Of a DNA stretch of 64,000 nucleotides, positions 25,548-34,362 are shown piece after piece (within the stretch, counting starts at the first letter, position 1; every line of letters starts with the position of its first letter). The notes under the pieces were generated by a model. The model was given only the letters and a program-made list of their open reading frames with translations. It was not told the DNA's origin and ran no database searches. The DNA is from UBA7446 sp965656545 (lineage in GTDB: Bacteria > Bacteroidota > Bacteroidia > Flavobacteriales > Flavobacteriaceae): positions 124,001 through 188,000 of the forward strand of contig CBFHKZ010000004.1 of the NCBI GenBank assembly GCA_965656545.1. The letters are read 5' to 3'. The translations under genes were made by a program, and so were the position numbers.

Positions 25548-25896
25548 CAAGTGCAGTTTTCATTGCCGCAACGGTAGCTTTCGAATTGCCCAAAAACACG
25601 CTGTTGTTCCAAATAAGGATGGGTCGCTTAAGGCAGCTGTACTCTTTTTCAAGCAATGCTTTATATACCGCTTCTGAAAACACAGTTCCTTCACGTTTCA
25701 TTTGAGCATAGACACGCCCACGCTTGTTTATCAGCTGCTCATAACTGTTGGTGTAGTTATGTAAAAAGGCCAATTGCGCTGGAGTTGCCATCTGTTCTTT
25801 TAGGTTTTGTAAAAAATCCGCGTCTTCTATGCCCAAAGATTTGATGATACGCACACAGGTAGAACAAGTTGAAAGATAAAGAAAGGTGTTTTTCAT
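25540..25896 (-). CDS. ArsC/Spx-family thioredoxin-fold protein
   Basis: This 118-residue protein has the ArsC-family plan: an N-terminal CSTC motif (residues 11-14), a helical insert, and a C-terminal KRPILIWNNSVFLGN segment corresponding to the RP-containing strand of arsenate reductases. Catalytic Cys11 would be the nucleophile. No arsB, arsR or other resistance gene is nearby, so true arsenate reduction is uncertain; Spx-like or other redox roles are possible. It is the first gene of a two-gene unit with the EamA transporter. Confidence 0.8.
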   Translation of the reverse strand: MKNTFLYLSTCSTCVRIIKSLGIEDADFLQNLKEQMATPAQLAFLHNYTNSYEQLINKRGRVYAQMKREGTVFSEAVYKALLEKEYSCLKRPILIWNNSVFLGNSKATVAAMKTALDG

Positions 25897-26167
25897 AATG
25901 ATGCAAAGGTGAGTAAATAAACTAAATATGGGCCAATTTCAACCATTTTTTAGGCAATAGAAAAAGGCAAGAGGAGTTTTAAAGATTTACATTTCCAACC
26001 AAACGGAGTGCTATTATAAAAATAATTTTTGGACAGGCCGACGATTTTTAGAAATAGCTGTAAATCAAGCGTAATTGCTTTTGTAGCACAAAAAAGCATG
26101 AAGCGATAAATTTATCAGCGGTTTTGAGGTATCTCAAAAATTTCCTTAAAATCGCCTTGAATTTTTG

Positions 26168-26195
26168 GTTCGTTTTGTTTCAAGACAAAATGAAC
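26168..26195. repeat. Inverted repeat upstream of cystathionine gamma-synthase
   Basis: GTTCGTTTTGT (26168-26178) is complementary to ACAAAATGAAC (26185-26195) apart from one G-T pair, with a six-base spacer. It lies 35 bases upstream of the -33 element of the next gene, so it would act as a DNA operator or as part of a transcript started further upstream. No T-tract follows. Confidence 0.5.
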
Positions 26196-26229
26196 AGTAT
26201 CCTGAAACGATAACAATAACAGCCATACT

Positions 26230-26261
26230 TTTGTTTGCTAATGATACAACAGGTAAATTTG
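26230..26261 (+). promoter_or_regulatory. Promoter of cystathionine gamma-synthase gene
   Basis: TTTG at 26230-26233 and TAAATTTG at 26254-26261 are separated by 20 bases. This is the best complete match in the window to the Bacteroidota promoter (TTTG, about 20 bases, TAnnTTTG). The predicted leader to the ATG at 26276 is about ten bases. Confidence 0.75.
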
Positions 26262-26275
26262 TTCAAAATATAGCC

Positions 26276-27430
26276 ATGGCAAAAAAGAAACTACACTTCA
26301 ACTCCCGAACCATTCACGGCGGTCAACAGCCCGACAAGGCCTATGGCTCCGTTATGCCCCCTGTTTATTTTACATCTACCTATGCGCAAGAAAAGCCGGG
26401 AACTCACCTTGGTTACGAATATAGCCGATCACACAACCCAACACGGACTGCACTGGAGGCCTCACTTGCCAATATTGAGTCAGGCGCTCATGCACTTGCT
26501 TTTGCTTCAGGGATGGCCGCTATTGATGCGGTAATAAAACTTTTAAAACCTGGCGACGAGGTCGTTTCAACAAACGATTTGTATGGCGGTACCTATCGGA
26601 TTTTTGATAAAATGTTTGCTGCTTATGGCATTACTTTTCATTTTGTTCCAATGGGGGATATGGAAGTAGTTGAAAAGCATATTAACGCAAACACCAAATT
26701 GCTATGGGTAGAAACCCCCACCAACCCATTGATGCAAGTCATTGATATTAAGGCCATGGCAGCACTAGCTAAGGCACACAAGCTTTTACTAGCTGTTGAC
26801 AACACCTTTGCGTCACCCTACTTACAACGCCCATTGGAATTAGGTGCTGATATTGTCATGCACTCTGCTACCAAATATCTGGGCGGACACAGCGACGTTG
26901 TTTTGGGCGCATTGGTTGTCAATGATGCGGATTTGGCCGACCGTTTAGCATTTATTCAAAATGCCAGCGGCGCCGTACCAGGCCCAATGGACGCATTTTT
27001 GGTATTACGAGGAATCAAAACCCTTCATGTACGCATGCAGCGACATTGTGAAAACGGCCGTGCAGTAGCGATGTTTTTAGAAAGTCACCCTGAGGTTTCA
27101 AAAGTGTATTGGCCAGGACTTAAAGACCACCCCAACCATGAAGTTGCCAAAGCACAAATGGATGATTTTGGTGGCATGATTTCTTTTGTACATAAAGACA
27201 ATAGCCTTGAAAAAGCAGTAGCTATCGTGTCGTCCTTTCAAGTATTTACACTGGCAGAGTCTTTGGGCGGTGTGGAAAGCTTAGCGGGACACCCAGCAAG
27301 CATGACGCACGCCTCTATTCCAAAAGAAAAACGCGAAAAAACAGGGGTTACCGACGGTCTGATTCGCCTTAGTGTTGGCATTGAAGACAGCGAAGATTTG
27401 ATTGCCGACTTAGCTCAAGCCTTGAGTTAA
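26276..27430 (+). CDS. Cystathionine gamma-synthase / trans-sulfuration PLP enzyme
   Basis: This 384-residue protein is a Cys/Met metabolism PLP-dependent enzyme. Key motifs are RTIHGGQQPD, YEYSRSHNPTR, ASGMAAIDAV and the PLP-lysine K200 in SATKYLGGHSDV. LAESLGGVESLAGHPASMTHAS and the C-terminal GLIRLSVGIED are the substrate-side signatures. Family members include cystathionine gamma-synthase, gamma-lyase and O-acetylhomoserine sulfhydrylase; the length and motif set suit the first two best. The ATG at 26276 lies 15 bases after the -7 box; a longer frame opening at 26165 would start upstream of the promoter and is rejected. Confidence 0.9.
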   Translation: MAKKKLHFNSRTIHGGQQPDKAYGSVMPPVYFTSTYAQEKPGTHLGYEYSRSHNPTRTALEASLANIESGAHALAFASGMAAIDAVIKLLKPGDEVVSTNDLYGGTYRIFDKMFAAYGITFHFVPMGDMEVVEKHINANTKLLWVETPTNPLMQVIDIKAMAALAKAHKLLLAVDNTFASPYLQRPLELGADIVMHSATKYLGGHSDVVLGALVVNDADLADRLAFIQNASGAVPGPMDAFLVLRGIKTLHVRMQRHCENGRAVAMFLESHPEVSKVYWPGLKDHPNHEVAKAQMDDFGGMISFVHKDNSLEKAVAIVSSFQVFTLAESLGGVESLAGHPASMTHASIPKEKREKTGVTDGLIRLSVGIEDSEDLIADLAQALS

Positions 27431-27443
27431 ATAAAATTATACA

Positions 27444-27453
27444 TACATTTAGG
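27444..27453 (+). promoter_or_regulatory. gdhA promoter -7 box (TACATTTAGG)
   Basis: TACATTTAGG lies 17 bases before the gdhA ATG, and TTG at 27422-27424 is 19 bases upstream of it. The same TTG-19-TAnATTTAGG arrangement occurs before the T9SS cargo gene at 62985. Confidence 0.6.
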
Positions 27454-27469
27454 TTTCAAATCGACGACT

Positions 27470-28810
27470 ATGCAAAAAATCATCAATAATTTTTTAATGG
27501 AAGTAAGCCAACGCAACACCAATGAGCCTGAGTTTATGCAGGCCGTTTCTGAAGTAGCGCAAACGGTTATACCCTACATTGTTGCAAACGATATTTATCA
27601 CGGAAAAAACATCCTGATGCGCATGGCAGAACCTGAACGTGTGGTTATGTTTCGTGTGCCATGGATTGATGATAGCGGAGAAATCCGTGTAAACAGAGGA
27701 TATCGTATTGAAATGAATTCAGCCATTGGCCCATACAAAGGTGGGTTGCGGTTTCATGAGTCTGTTAACCTTAGCATTTTAAAGTTTTTAGCTTTTGAGC
27801 AAGTATTTAAAAATGCCTTGACTACACTTCCCATGGGAGGTGGAAAAGGAGGCGCTGATTTTAACCCAAAAGGCAAATCAGACGCTGAGCTAATGCGCTT
27901 TTGCCAAAGTTTTATGACTGAACTTTTTCGCCACATCGGCCCTAACAGAGACATTCCAGCCGGGGATATTGGCGTTGGCGGCAGAGAAATAGGCTATATG
28001 TTTGGTCAGTACAAGCGTTTAAAAAATGAATTTACGGGTGTGCTTACAGGCAAAGGCATTTCTTGGGGTGGCTCGCTTATTCGTCCTGAGGCAACAGGAT
28101 ATGGTGCGGTATATTTTGCACAAAACATGCTGGAAACAAGAGGCGCTTCTTTTGAAGGTAAAAAAATAGTGATATCTGGTTCTGGAAATGTGGCACAATA
28201 TGCAGCAGAAAAAGCCATTCAGCTTGGGGCAAAGGTTTTGACCATGTCAGATTCTTCTGGATTTATTCACGACCCTGAGGGGATTGATGAAGACAAGTTG
28301 GCCTTTATCATGCAACTTAAAAACGTGAGTCGACAACGCATTGACAAATACGCGGAACAGTATCCCAAAGCTAGTTTTCACAAAGGTGAAAAACCATGGG
28401 GTGTTCCCTGTGACATTGCCATGCCCTGTGCCACACAAAATGAGCTTGACGCAGCAGATGCCAAAACCCTAATTTCCAATGGCTGCTATTGTGTGAGCGA
28501 AGGCGCTAATATGCCTTCAACACCTGATGCTATTTTACACTTTCACAGCAACAATGTCCTATATGCCCCAGGAAAGGCATCCAATGCAGGAGGTGTGGCA
28601 GTTTCGGGTCTTGAAATGGCACAAAACTCCCTCCGCTACAGCTGGACACGCGATGAGGTTGATCAGCGCTTACAACACATCATGAAAGACATTCACCAAG
28701 CCTGTGCTTCTTATGGTAAAGGAAAAGAAGGCATTAATTATGAAAAGGGGGCTAACATAGCAGGGTTTGTTAAGGTTGCCGACGCCATGCTGGCACAAGG
28801 CGTGGTTTGA
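27470..28810 (+). CDS. gdhA: NADP-type glutamate dehydrogenase
   Basis: This 446-residue enzyme interconverts glutamate with 2-oxoglutarate and ammonium. Length fits the hexameric class of about 450 residues. The substrate site GPYKGGLRFH, the catalytic-lysine motif PMGGGKGGADF (K126), GDIGVGGREIGYMFG, and the nucleotide-binding GSGNVAQYAAEKA are all present. The last motif with its alanine fits NADPH use better than NADH, though this is only suggestive. It has its own promoter after the cystathionine gamma-synthase gene. Confidence 0.96.
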   Translation: MQKIINNFLMEVSQRNTNEPEFMQAVSEVAQTVIPYIVANDIYHGKNILMRMAEPERVVMFRVPWIDDSGEIRVNRGYRIEMNSAIGPYKGGLRFHESVNLSILKFLAFEQVFKNALTTLPMGGGKGGADFNPKGKSDAELMRFCQSFMTELFRHIGPNRDIPAGDIGVGGREIGYMFGQYKRLKNEFTGVLTGKGISWGGSLIRPEATGYGAVYFAQNMLETRGASFEGKKIVISGSGNVAQYAAEKAIQLGAKVLTMSDSSGFIHDPEGIDEDKLAFIMQLKNVSRQRIDKYAEQYPKASFHKGEKPWGVPCDIAMPCATQNELDAADAKTLISNGCYCVSEGANMPSTPDAILHFHSNNVLYAPGKASNAGGVAVSGLEMAQNSLRYSWTRDEVDQRLQHIMKDIHQACASYGKGKEGINYEKGANIAGFVKVADAMLAQGVV

Positions 28811-28845
28811 TATACGACATCAGCTTTTTACTCGTTTAACAAATA

Positions 28846-31128
28846 ATGAAACCAACCCTTCAAAAATATATCGCCTGTTTGCTGCTTACAGGTCCACTGG
28901 TGGTTTGGGGTCAAACCAACGCTTGGGAGTCGTATTATTCCTATAATAATATTTCCGTTGGCACTGTAAGCAACCAAACGATAGTTACGGCTGCCGAAAA
29001 CGTCCTTTTACTAGTTGACAGCTCACAAGGCATATCTGAAACCATCACTACAGTTGAAGGCCTTTCAGGAGACAACATTTCTGCGCTAGCAACCTATGAA
29101 AACGTAATTTTAGTCGGACATGAAAATGGCTTACTTGCACAAATCGATATCAATACCAAGGAAATAATATTTGAAAGCGGGATCACGCGGAGCAATATAA
29201 TTTCCGCTGAAAAAAAGCAGATTAATCATATACAACTAGTAGATAATAGCGCATACGTAGCTACAGGCTTTGGTATTGTAGAAGTTAATCCTGAAACGCT
29301 CGAATTTGGCGACACGTATTATTTTGGACCGACAAGCAGCAGCATAAAAGTCAATCAAGTTTTCGTTTTTGAAAACGTGCTGTATGCAGCTACCGAACAA
29401 GGCTTATTTAAAACGCCCCAAGCAAACCCAAATAAGTTGGAGTTTTCGTCATGGGATCAGTTAGCAGCTGGCAATTGGGCTTCCTTGTGGGTTCAAGACA
29501 GCAGTTTGTATGCAGCAAAAGACGAGGGCAGCTCCCTTTCCTTTTTTCAATTGGGGAATACGGTTCAAAAAAAAGCAACCTTTCCAGGCGTATTAAAAAA
29601 CGTTTCTCCGCATGAGAACGGTGTACTGATAACGGTTTCAAACCGAGTTTATGACACGGATAAATCTTTTGTCAGAACCCAAACCGTAGGGGATTTAGAT
29701 GGGGTAAAACCCAACACCTTTAATTTTGCAATTAGCCTAAATGGCCAGAAGTGGATAGGCACTTCCAGCGAAGGACTTCTACGTTACGTTAATGACACTA
29801 ATTTCGATTTAATCAGCCCACAAGGCCCACTGTTAAACAACATTTTTGATATTGAGAATTTACAGGATGAGCTCTGGATTGCCCATGGGGATTATAATTT
29901 GTTTTATAACCCCTATCCTTTAGAAAAATATGGCTTAAGCCGTTATGTCGACAAGCAGTGGGAAAACATCCCCAACAACCAATTGTTTAATGCAGACTCA
30001 TTTGTTCGCGTGGTGGCTCATCCAGCTGAAATAGGAACGTTCTATGTTTGTTCCTATCATGGAGGAATAGTTGCCCTAGAAGACAACATGCCAACAGCAC
30101 TTTGGAATCAAACCAATAGTGGCTTGGAAAGTCTAACATTTGATGGCGCGAATTATATAAGCATTCGCGTTCGCGATGCGTTGGTTGATGACAGCGGAAA
30201 CGTATGGTCTTTGACCAGCTTTGTGCAAAAAGGGCTTAAAAAAAGAACCCCATCAGGGCAATGGACGGCATATGACTTATCGGACGTCGTTTTGGATTAT
30301 AAACAAGAAGCAGGCTATTCAAATTTAGAGTTTTACAATAATAAGATTTTATTTTTTGGAGGTGTAAATAGTGGACTTATCGGTGTTGATATTTCGCAAT
30401 CTCCTCCACAAATGAAACGCATCATGGGTGGAGACATGGGGCTGCCATCAGATGATATACGCAGCATACGTTTAGACAAAGACAACCGCCTGTGGGTGGG
30501 TACTAAGGATGGCCTTGCGGTCCTATATGCGCCGAATCGATTCTTTGAAGAGGACACCCAATTACGTTCTGTCGTCATTTCCGATGGTGGAAACTTGCGA
30601 GAACTATTAAGCGGACAATTTATATCTGACATTGAGGTAGATGGCAACAATCAAAAATGGATTAGCACAACAAGCTCTGGCGTGTTTTTAATTTCTCCTG
30701 ACGGCAGTCAAATTTTACAACACTTTACTAAGGAAAACAGCCCGCTTCCAACCTCATCTGTGAAAACAATTGGGATAAATGAGGTGTCTGGGGAGGTTTA
30801 TTTCGGAACACTTAACGGCATGGTTTCTTTTCAAGGGGATGCTTATGCTGAATCTGAAAGCTTGTCTGACGCAAATGTTTTCCCAAACCCAGTGCGACCT
30901 AACTTTTTAGGGAATGTTGTTATTCGGGGGTTGCAGCAAAAGACGCGGGTAAAAATAACAGATATCGCCGGTAACTTGGTTTATGACACCACTAGTGAAG
31001 GCGGCAGTATTAGTTGGAATCTGCGCTCCTTTTCAGGCGCACGCGTTCGTAGTGGTGTATACCTTATTTTTATAACCTCCAAAGACGGACTTGACAGCGC
31101 TGTTAAAAAGCTTATGGTTATCAATTAA
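28846..31128 (+). CDS. porZ: Type IX secretion system component PorZ
   Basis: This 760-residue protein has a signal peptide (residues 1-22, ending VVWGQ). A long region of beta-propeller repeats follows, with many GLSGDNISAL, TEQGLFKT and RLWVGTKDGLAVLY style strands. The C-terminal sorting domain begins near VFPNPVRPNFLG and ends with SGVYLIFITSKD and KKLMVIN. Two seven-bladed propellers plus a sorting tail is the plan of PorZ, the surface subunit of the T9SS attachment complex that binds anionic LPS in Porphyromonas gingivalis. The recO neighbour fits flavobacterial genomes. A generic two-component-type propeller protein is the alternative. Confidence 0.8.
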   Translation: MKPTLQKYIACLLLTGPLVVWGQTNAWESYYSYNNISVGTVSNQTIVTAAENVLLLVDSSQGISETITTVEGLSGDNISALATYENVILVGHENGLLAQIDINTKEIIFESGITRSNIISAEKKQINHIQLVDNSAYVATGFGIVEVNPETLEFGDTYYFGPTSSSIKVNQVFVFENVLYAATEQGLFKTPQANPNKLEFSSWDQLAAGNWASLWVQDSSLYAAKDEGSSLSFFQLGNTVQKKATFPGVLKNVSPHENGVLITVSNRVYDTDKSFVRTQTVGDLDGVKPNTFNFAISLNGQKWIGTSSEGLLRYVNDTNFDLISPQGPLLNNIFDIENLQDELWIAHGDYNLFYNPYPLEKYGLSRYVDKQWENIPNNQLFNADSFVRVVAHPAEIGTFYVCSYHGGIVALEDNMPTALWNQTNSGLESLTFDGANYISIRVRDALVDDSGNVWSLTSFVQKGLKKRTPSGQWTAYDLSDVVLDYKQEAGYSNLEFYNNKILFFGGVNSGLIGVDISQSPPQMKRIMGGDMGLPSDDIRSIRLDKDNRLWVGTKDGLAVLYAPNRFFEEDTQLRSVVISDGGNLRELLSGQFISDIEVDGNNQKWISTTSSGVFLISPDGSQILQHFTKENSPLPTSSVKTIGINEVSGEVYFGTLNGMVSFQGDAYAESESLSDANVFPNPVRPNFLGNVVIRGLQQKTRVKITDIAGNLVYDTTSEGGSISWNLRSFSGARVRSGVYLIFITSKDGLDSAVKKLMVIN

Positions 31129-31853
31129 TGGAAGGCTCGACAAACGCAATTGTATTACATACCACAAAGTATGGAGAAACCAGCGTCATGCTTCATTGCT
31201 ACACGGAACGCTCTGGCCTGCAATCTTTTGTGGTCAAAGGAGCACGTTCAAAAAAGAAAAACAAATCCCTTTCAATGGGCATGTTCCAGCCGTTGACACA
31301 GCTTGAACTATTGTCTAGCACACCAAAAAGTACACGACTTCCCATCTTGAAATCAGCCAAAATCATACACCCTTACGCTACAATTTCAACCGACGTTGTC
31401 AAGTCTAGTATTTGTATTTTTCTCGCCGAAGTTTTCCGTTCCGTATTAAAAGAAGCGGAAGAAAATCAATCCCTTTATCGTTTTTTAGAACATGCCCTAA
31501 TATGGATTGACACACGCGCGCAAATTGCCAACGCCCATGTGTTTATACTCATACAACTTACCAAATACCTAGGCTTCTATCCAGACATGACCCATATAGC
31601 ACAGCCCTATTTTGATCTTGAAAACGGACAGTTTGCCGCTCAAGCACGCGGCAAGGAATGTGTATCAGGACAGGAAATAGAAATGTTAAAAAGCTACTTA
31701 GGTACGAAATTTGATAAGATTGATAAGATTTCGACCAATGCTGACCAAAGAAGACGCTTATTGCGCTTGCTTATGCGTTATTACCAATTACATGTGCAGT
31801 CATTTAGACCGCCGAAATCATTAGATATTTTATATGAGGTTTTTAACGATTAG
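31128..31853 (+). CDS. recO: DNA repair protein RecO
   Basis: This 241-residue protein starts with the OB-fold of RecO (AIVLHTTKYGETSVMLHCYTERSG then FVVKGARSKK) and continues with the helical C-terminal domain. RecO works with RecR to load RecA at gaps. The zinc-binding cysteines of some RecO proteins are not evident, as in other Bacteroidota. The ATG shares its A with the porZ stop, and its end overlaps the TonB-receptor gene by 20 bases, so the three genes appear to be cotranscribed. Confidence 0.93.
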   Translation: MEGSTNAIVLHTTKYGETSVMLHCYTERSGLQSFVVKGARSKKKNKSLSMGMFQPLTQLELLSSTPKSTRLPILKSAKIIHPYATISTDVVKSSICIFLAEVFRSVLKEAEENQSLYRFLEHALIWIDTRAQIANAHVFILIQLTKYLGFYPDMTHIAQPYFDLENGQFAAQARGKECVSGQEIEMLKSYLGTKFDKIDKISTNADQRRRLLRLLMRYYQLHVQSFRPPKSLDILYEVFND

Positions 31854-34287
31854 CGTATCCCTTTTTATCTGCTGTTGTGGTTTTGCGCAGCAGGTTTTAG
31901 TTAAGGACGTAGTAACATTAGAAGTGCTTCCTAGTGTTACAATTGTAGATCAGGACGGTGCTCATTTTGAAACAACAGACTTTGATGGATCAGCCAAGCT
32001 CGATGCCTTTGCTGACAATGCCCTTATTTCATTTTCTCACATAGGATATTTACCATATACGCTGTCCAAAAATCAAATCAAATCAGCTCAAATTATTTGG
32101 ATGACACCAGACGCTGAGCAGCTGGGAGAAATTGTCTTATCGGTTGCAAGAGCCAGCACCAAAAAGAAACGTTTGGCACAACAAATCGGAATTGTTGCCA
32201 AAGCTGAAATTGAAAAGCAAAGCCCTGAAAATACGGCCGTTTTATTGCGTAAAATCCCAGGTGTACGCGTGCAGCAATCACAAGGTGGCGGCGGGAGTCC
32301 CGTCTTGCGAGGGTTTGAAGCAAACCGAGTGCTTTTAGTTGTTGATGGCGTGCGGATGAACAATGCGATCTTTCGTTCAGGGCACCTCCACAATGCACTT
32401 AGCGTAGATCCTTTGAGTTTAGAACGGGCAGAAGTTATCTTTGGACCATCTTCCGTTGGTTATGGATCCGATGCCTTAGGCGGAGTTATTCACTTCTATA
32501 CACGAACCCCACTAATTAATCAAAACAAGAAAACAAGCTTTTCTGGTTCCTCCTCCTTCGATTTTAACCAAAACACAAGTAAACAATCGGCTTTGTTTGA
32601 ATACAGCGCCTCTAAATGGGCCATGCTTCAATATGTTTCTTATGCGCATTTTGGAGACATCGTTATGGGAAAAAGTCGCTTACACGGTTACGATAACTGG
32701 GGAAAGGTAGCGGCGTATTCAGAAAACACAGCGTCGAACTATACCCCAACCCCAACCCCAAATAGCAACCCAAACAAGCAGCGGAACTCTGGGTATGAAC
32801 AAGTAGACCTTTTACAAAAATGGGTCTATCACAGCGATACAGGTATCAAATTCACCCTTAATTTGCAAGGATCAAATTCTGGAAATATTCCAAGGTTTGA
32901 CAAGCTTACCGAAAAGCAAGACGGGGAATTGCGCTTTGCCCGTTGGGAATATGGGCCCCAAAAAAGATGGCTCATTTCTCCCCAAATAAACTTTATTGGA
33001 ACCCGTACATGGTTACAGTCCGGAAAAATTATTGCTGCTGCGCAATTTTTAGAAGAGTCTCGCATCAAAAGAAAATTCAGCAGCCTAGACAGACATACAC
33101 AGCGCGAAAACCTTTCTGTTTACAGCCTTAACGCCGACTTTAAGGCTAGTTTCGCCAAGGGGTTTGATTGGTCATACGGATTAGAGCTTACGCATAATGA
33201 GGTACAATCGACTGCTTTTAGCCAAACGCTTGCTGTTGACGGGAATCAAATAGTTGGCCTTACTCCAAAGACCCCAATAGCGACCCGCTACCCAAGTGGC
33301 GGAAGTACCTACACGACTTTTGCTGCTTATATAGATTTTAGGTACGACATCAATCCAAATAGTACATTGGCTTTTGGCGGTCGGCACACCTTCACAGAGC
33401 TAGACGCTTCCTGGACAGAGCAAGCGCTCATAGATGCGCGATTAGCACACGTCAATCAAAAAAACGGGGCTTCAAACGTAACTTTAGGATACACGCATCA
33501 GCCCAATGCCAATTGGCAGTTGAAGGCACTGATATCAACAGGCTTTAGATCTCCAAACATTGATGACCTGGGCAAAACACGCGAACACAATGGCGTTTTG
33601 ACCGTGCCAAACATGAGCCTTAGCCCTGAATATATTGTTAGTGGTGAGGTTGGAATTAAGCGCCTTTGGAAAGACGGATCTTTTTTTGAACTCAACGGCT
33701 ATTACGCTAACATTTACGATTATATAGCTCGAGGCACGTATCATATTCATGACGATTCATCTACGCTGAAAACGGACACCATTATGTTTTCTGGAGAAGA
33801 AGTTCAAATTGTGTCAAACACCAATCTTGGCCGGGTTCGTGTTTATGGTTTTAGCACACAAGTCCAATGGCAAATTTCTTCTAAACTGCAATATTCAGGT
33901 GCACTGACATTAACAAAAGGTGACGGCAATAACCTTAGCGGAAACCTTCCGTCTATAAGCCCATTATTTACCGTCCAAAAGCTTGATTTAACACTGAAGA
34001 AAGGAACGTTAGGACTGGAATGGAATTTTGCAAAAGCCAAACATCCAAATACGTATAGCCCGTGGGGAGAAGACGGTTTGGAAGAAACACCACTTCTTGC
34101 AGACGGCTCTTATGCAGGAACACCCGCATGGCATCGTTTTGACCTCCAGTTTGCCTATCCCATCAATACATCTTTTAATTTGTCGGGTGGGGTATTTAAC
34201 CTTTTTGACACCCATTATAGAGAATTTGCTTCTGGGATTTCTGTACCAGGCAGAAGCCTAAAGTTGGTTTTACGTTATCAATTGTAA
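31834..34287 (+). CDS. TonB-dependent outer-membrane receptor (heme/siderophore type)
   Basis: This 817-residue protein has a signal peptide (to about residue 18), then a carboxypeptidase-regulatory-like domain (about residues 20-95). A plug domain with IPGVRVQQ, GSPVLRGFEANRVLLVVDGVRMNN and GSDALGGVIHFYTR follows, and then a 22-strand barrel ending in a C-terminal aromatic tail (LVLRYQL). The plug resembles hemoglobin/heme-type receptors, but the ligand is not certain. Three tandem CCCCAA units at 32744-32761 encode a TPTPTP stretch in a loop. It overlaps recO by 20 bases; the recO-receptor-ileS order is common in Flavobacteriaceae. Confidence 0.9.
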   Translation: MRFLTISVSLFICCCGFAQQVLVKDVVTLEVLPSVTIVDQDGAHFETTDFDGSAKLDAFADNALISFSHIGYLPYTLSKNQIKSAQIIWMTPDAEQLGEIVLSVARASTKKKRLAQQIGIVAKAEIEKQSPENTAVLLRKIPGVRVQQSQGGGGSPVLRGFEANRVLLVVDGVRMNNAIFRSGHLHNALSVDPLSLERAEVIFGPSSVGYGSDALGGVIHFYTRTPLINQNKKTSFSGSSSFDFNQNTSKQSALFEYSASKWAMLQYVSYAHFGDIVMGKSRLHGYDNWGKVAAYSENTASNYTPTPTPNSNPNKQRNSGYEQVDLLQKWVYHSDTGIKFTLNLQGSNSGNIPRFDKLTEKQDGELRFARWEYGPQKRWLISPQINFIGTRTWLQSGKIIAAAQFLEESRIKRKFSSLDRHTQRENLSVYSLNADFKASFAKGFDWSYGLELTHNEVQSTAFSQTLAVDGNQIVGLTPKTPIATRYPSGGSTYTTFAAYIDFRYDINPNSTLAFGGRHTFTELDASWTEQALIDARLAHVNQKNGASNVTLGYTHQPNANWQLKALISTGFRSPNIDDLGKTREHNGVLTVPNMSLSPEYIVSGEVGIKRLWKDGSFFELNGYYANIYDYIARGTYHIHDDSSTLKTDTIMFSGEEVQIVSNTNLGRVRVYGFSTQVQWQISSKLQYSGALTLTKGDGNNLSGNLPSISPLFTVQKLDLTLKKGTLGLEWNFAKAKHPNTYSPWGEDGLEETPLLADGSYAGTPAWHRFDLQFAYPINTSFNLSGGVFNLFDTHYREFASGISVPGRSLKLVLRYQL

Positions 34288-34330
34288 TGACTAGAAACCT
34301 GTAAAGCATCATTTTTTGCCCTAAAATGGT

Positions 34331-34338
34331 TACTTTCG
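34331..34338 (+). promoter_or_regulatory. Possible ileS promoter -7 box (TACTTTCG)
   Basis: TACTTTCG differs from TAnnTTTG by one base and lies 25 bases before the TTG start codon. A TTTTG at 34314-34318 is only 12 bases upstream, closer than usual. The asd gene has the very similar TACATTCG. Confidence 0.4.
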
Positions 34339-34362
34339 CAAGCATAATTTGAGCAAGAAATT

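Larger units (their letters stand above)
25897..26275. other. Gene-free gap rich in inverted repeats
   Basis: This 379-base gap separates divergent genes and encodes nothing I recognise. It contains the perfect palindrome GATAAATTTATC (26105-26116). A hairpin TTTTGAG/CTCAAAA has a four-base loop (26122-26139). An 11-base-pair inverted repeat with one G-T pair has arms at 26168-26178 and 26185-26195. An imperfect repeat lies near 26077-26096. The cystathionine gamma-synthase promoter is at its right end. No known riboswitch core (for example SAM-I) is recognisable. Confidence 0.6.

Noticed and set aside
26165..26275. N-terminal extension of cystathionine gamma-synthase
   Set aside because: It starts upstream of a good promoter, crosses palindromic DNA and adds residues unlike the family; it is open only by chance.
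25897..26275. Possible SAM riboswitch before the trans-sulfuration gene
   Set aside because: No SAM-I or SAM-II core is recognisable and the promoter lies only 15 bases before the start codon, leaving no room for one in the leader.
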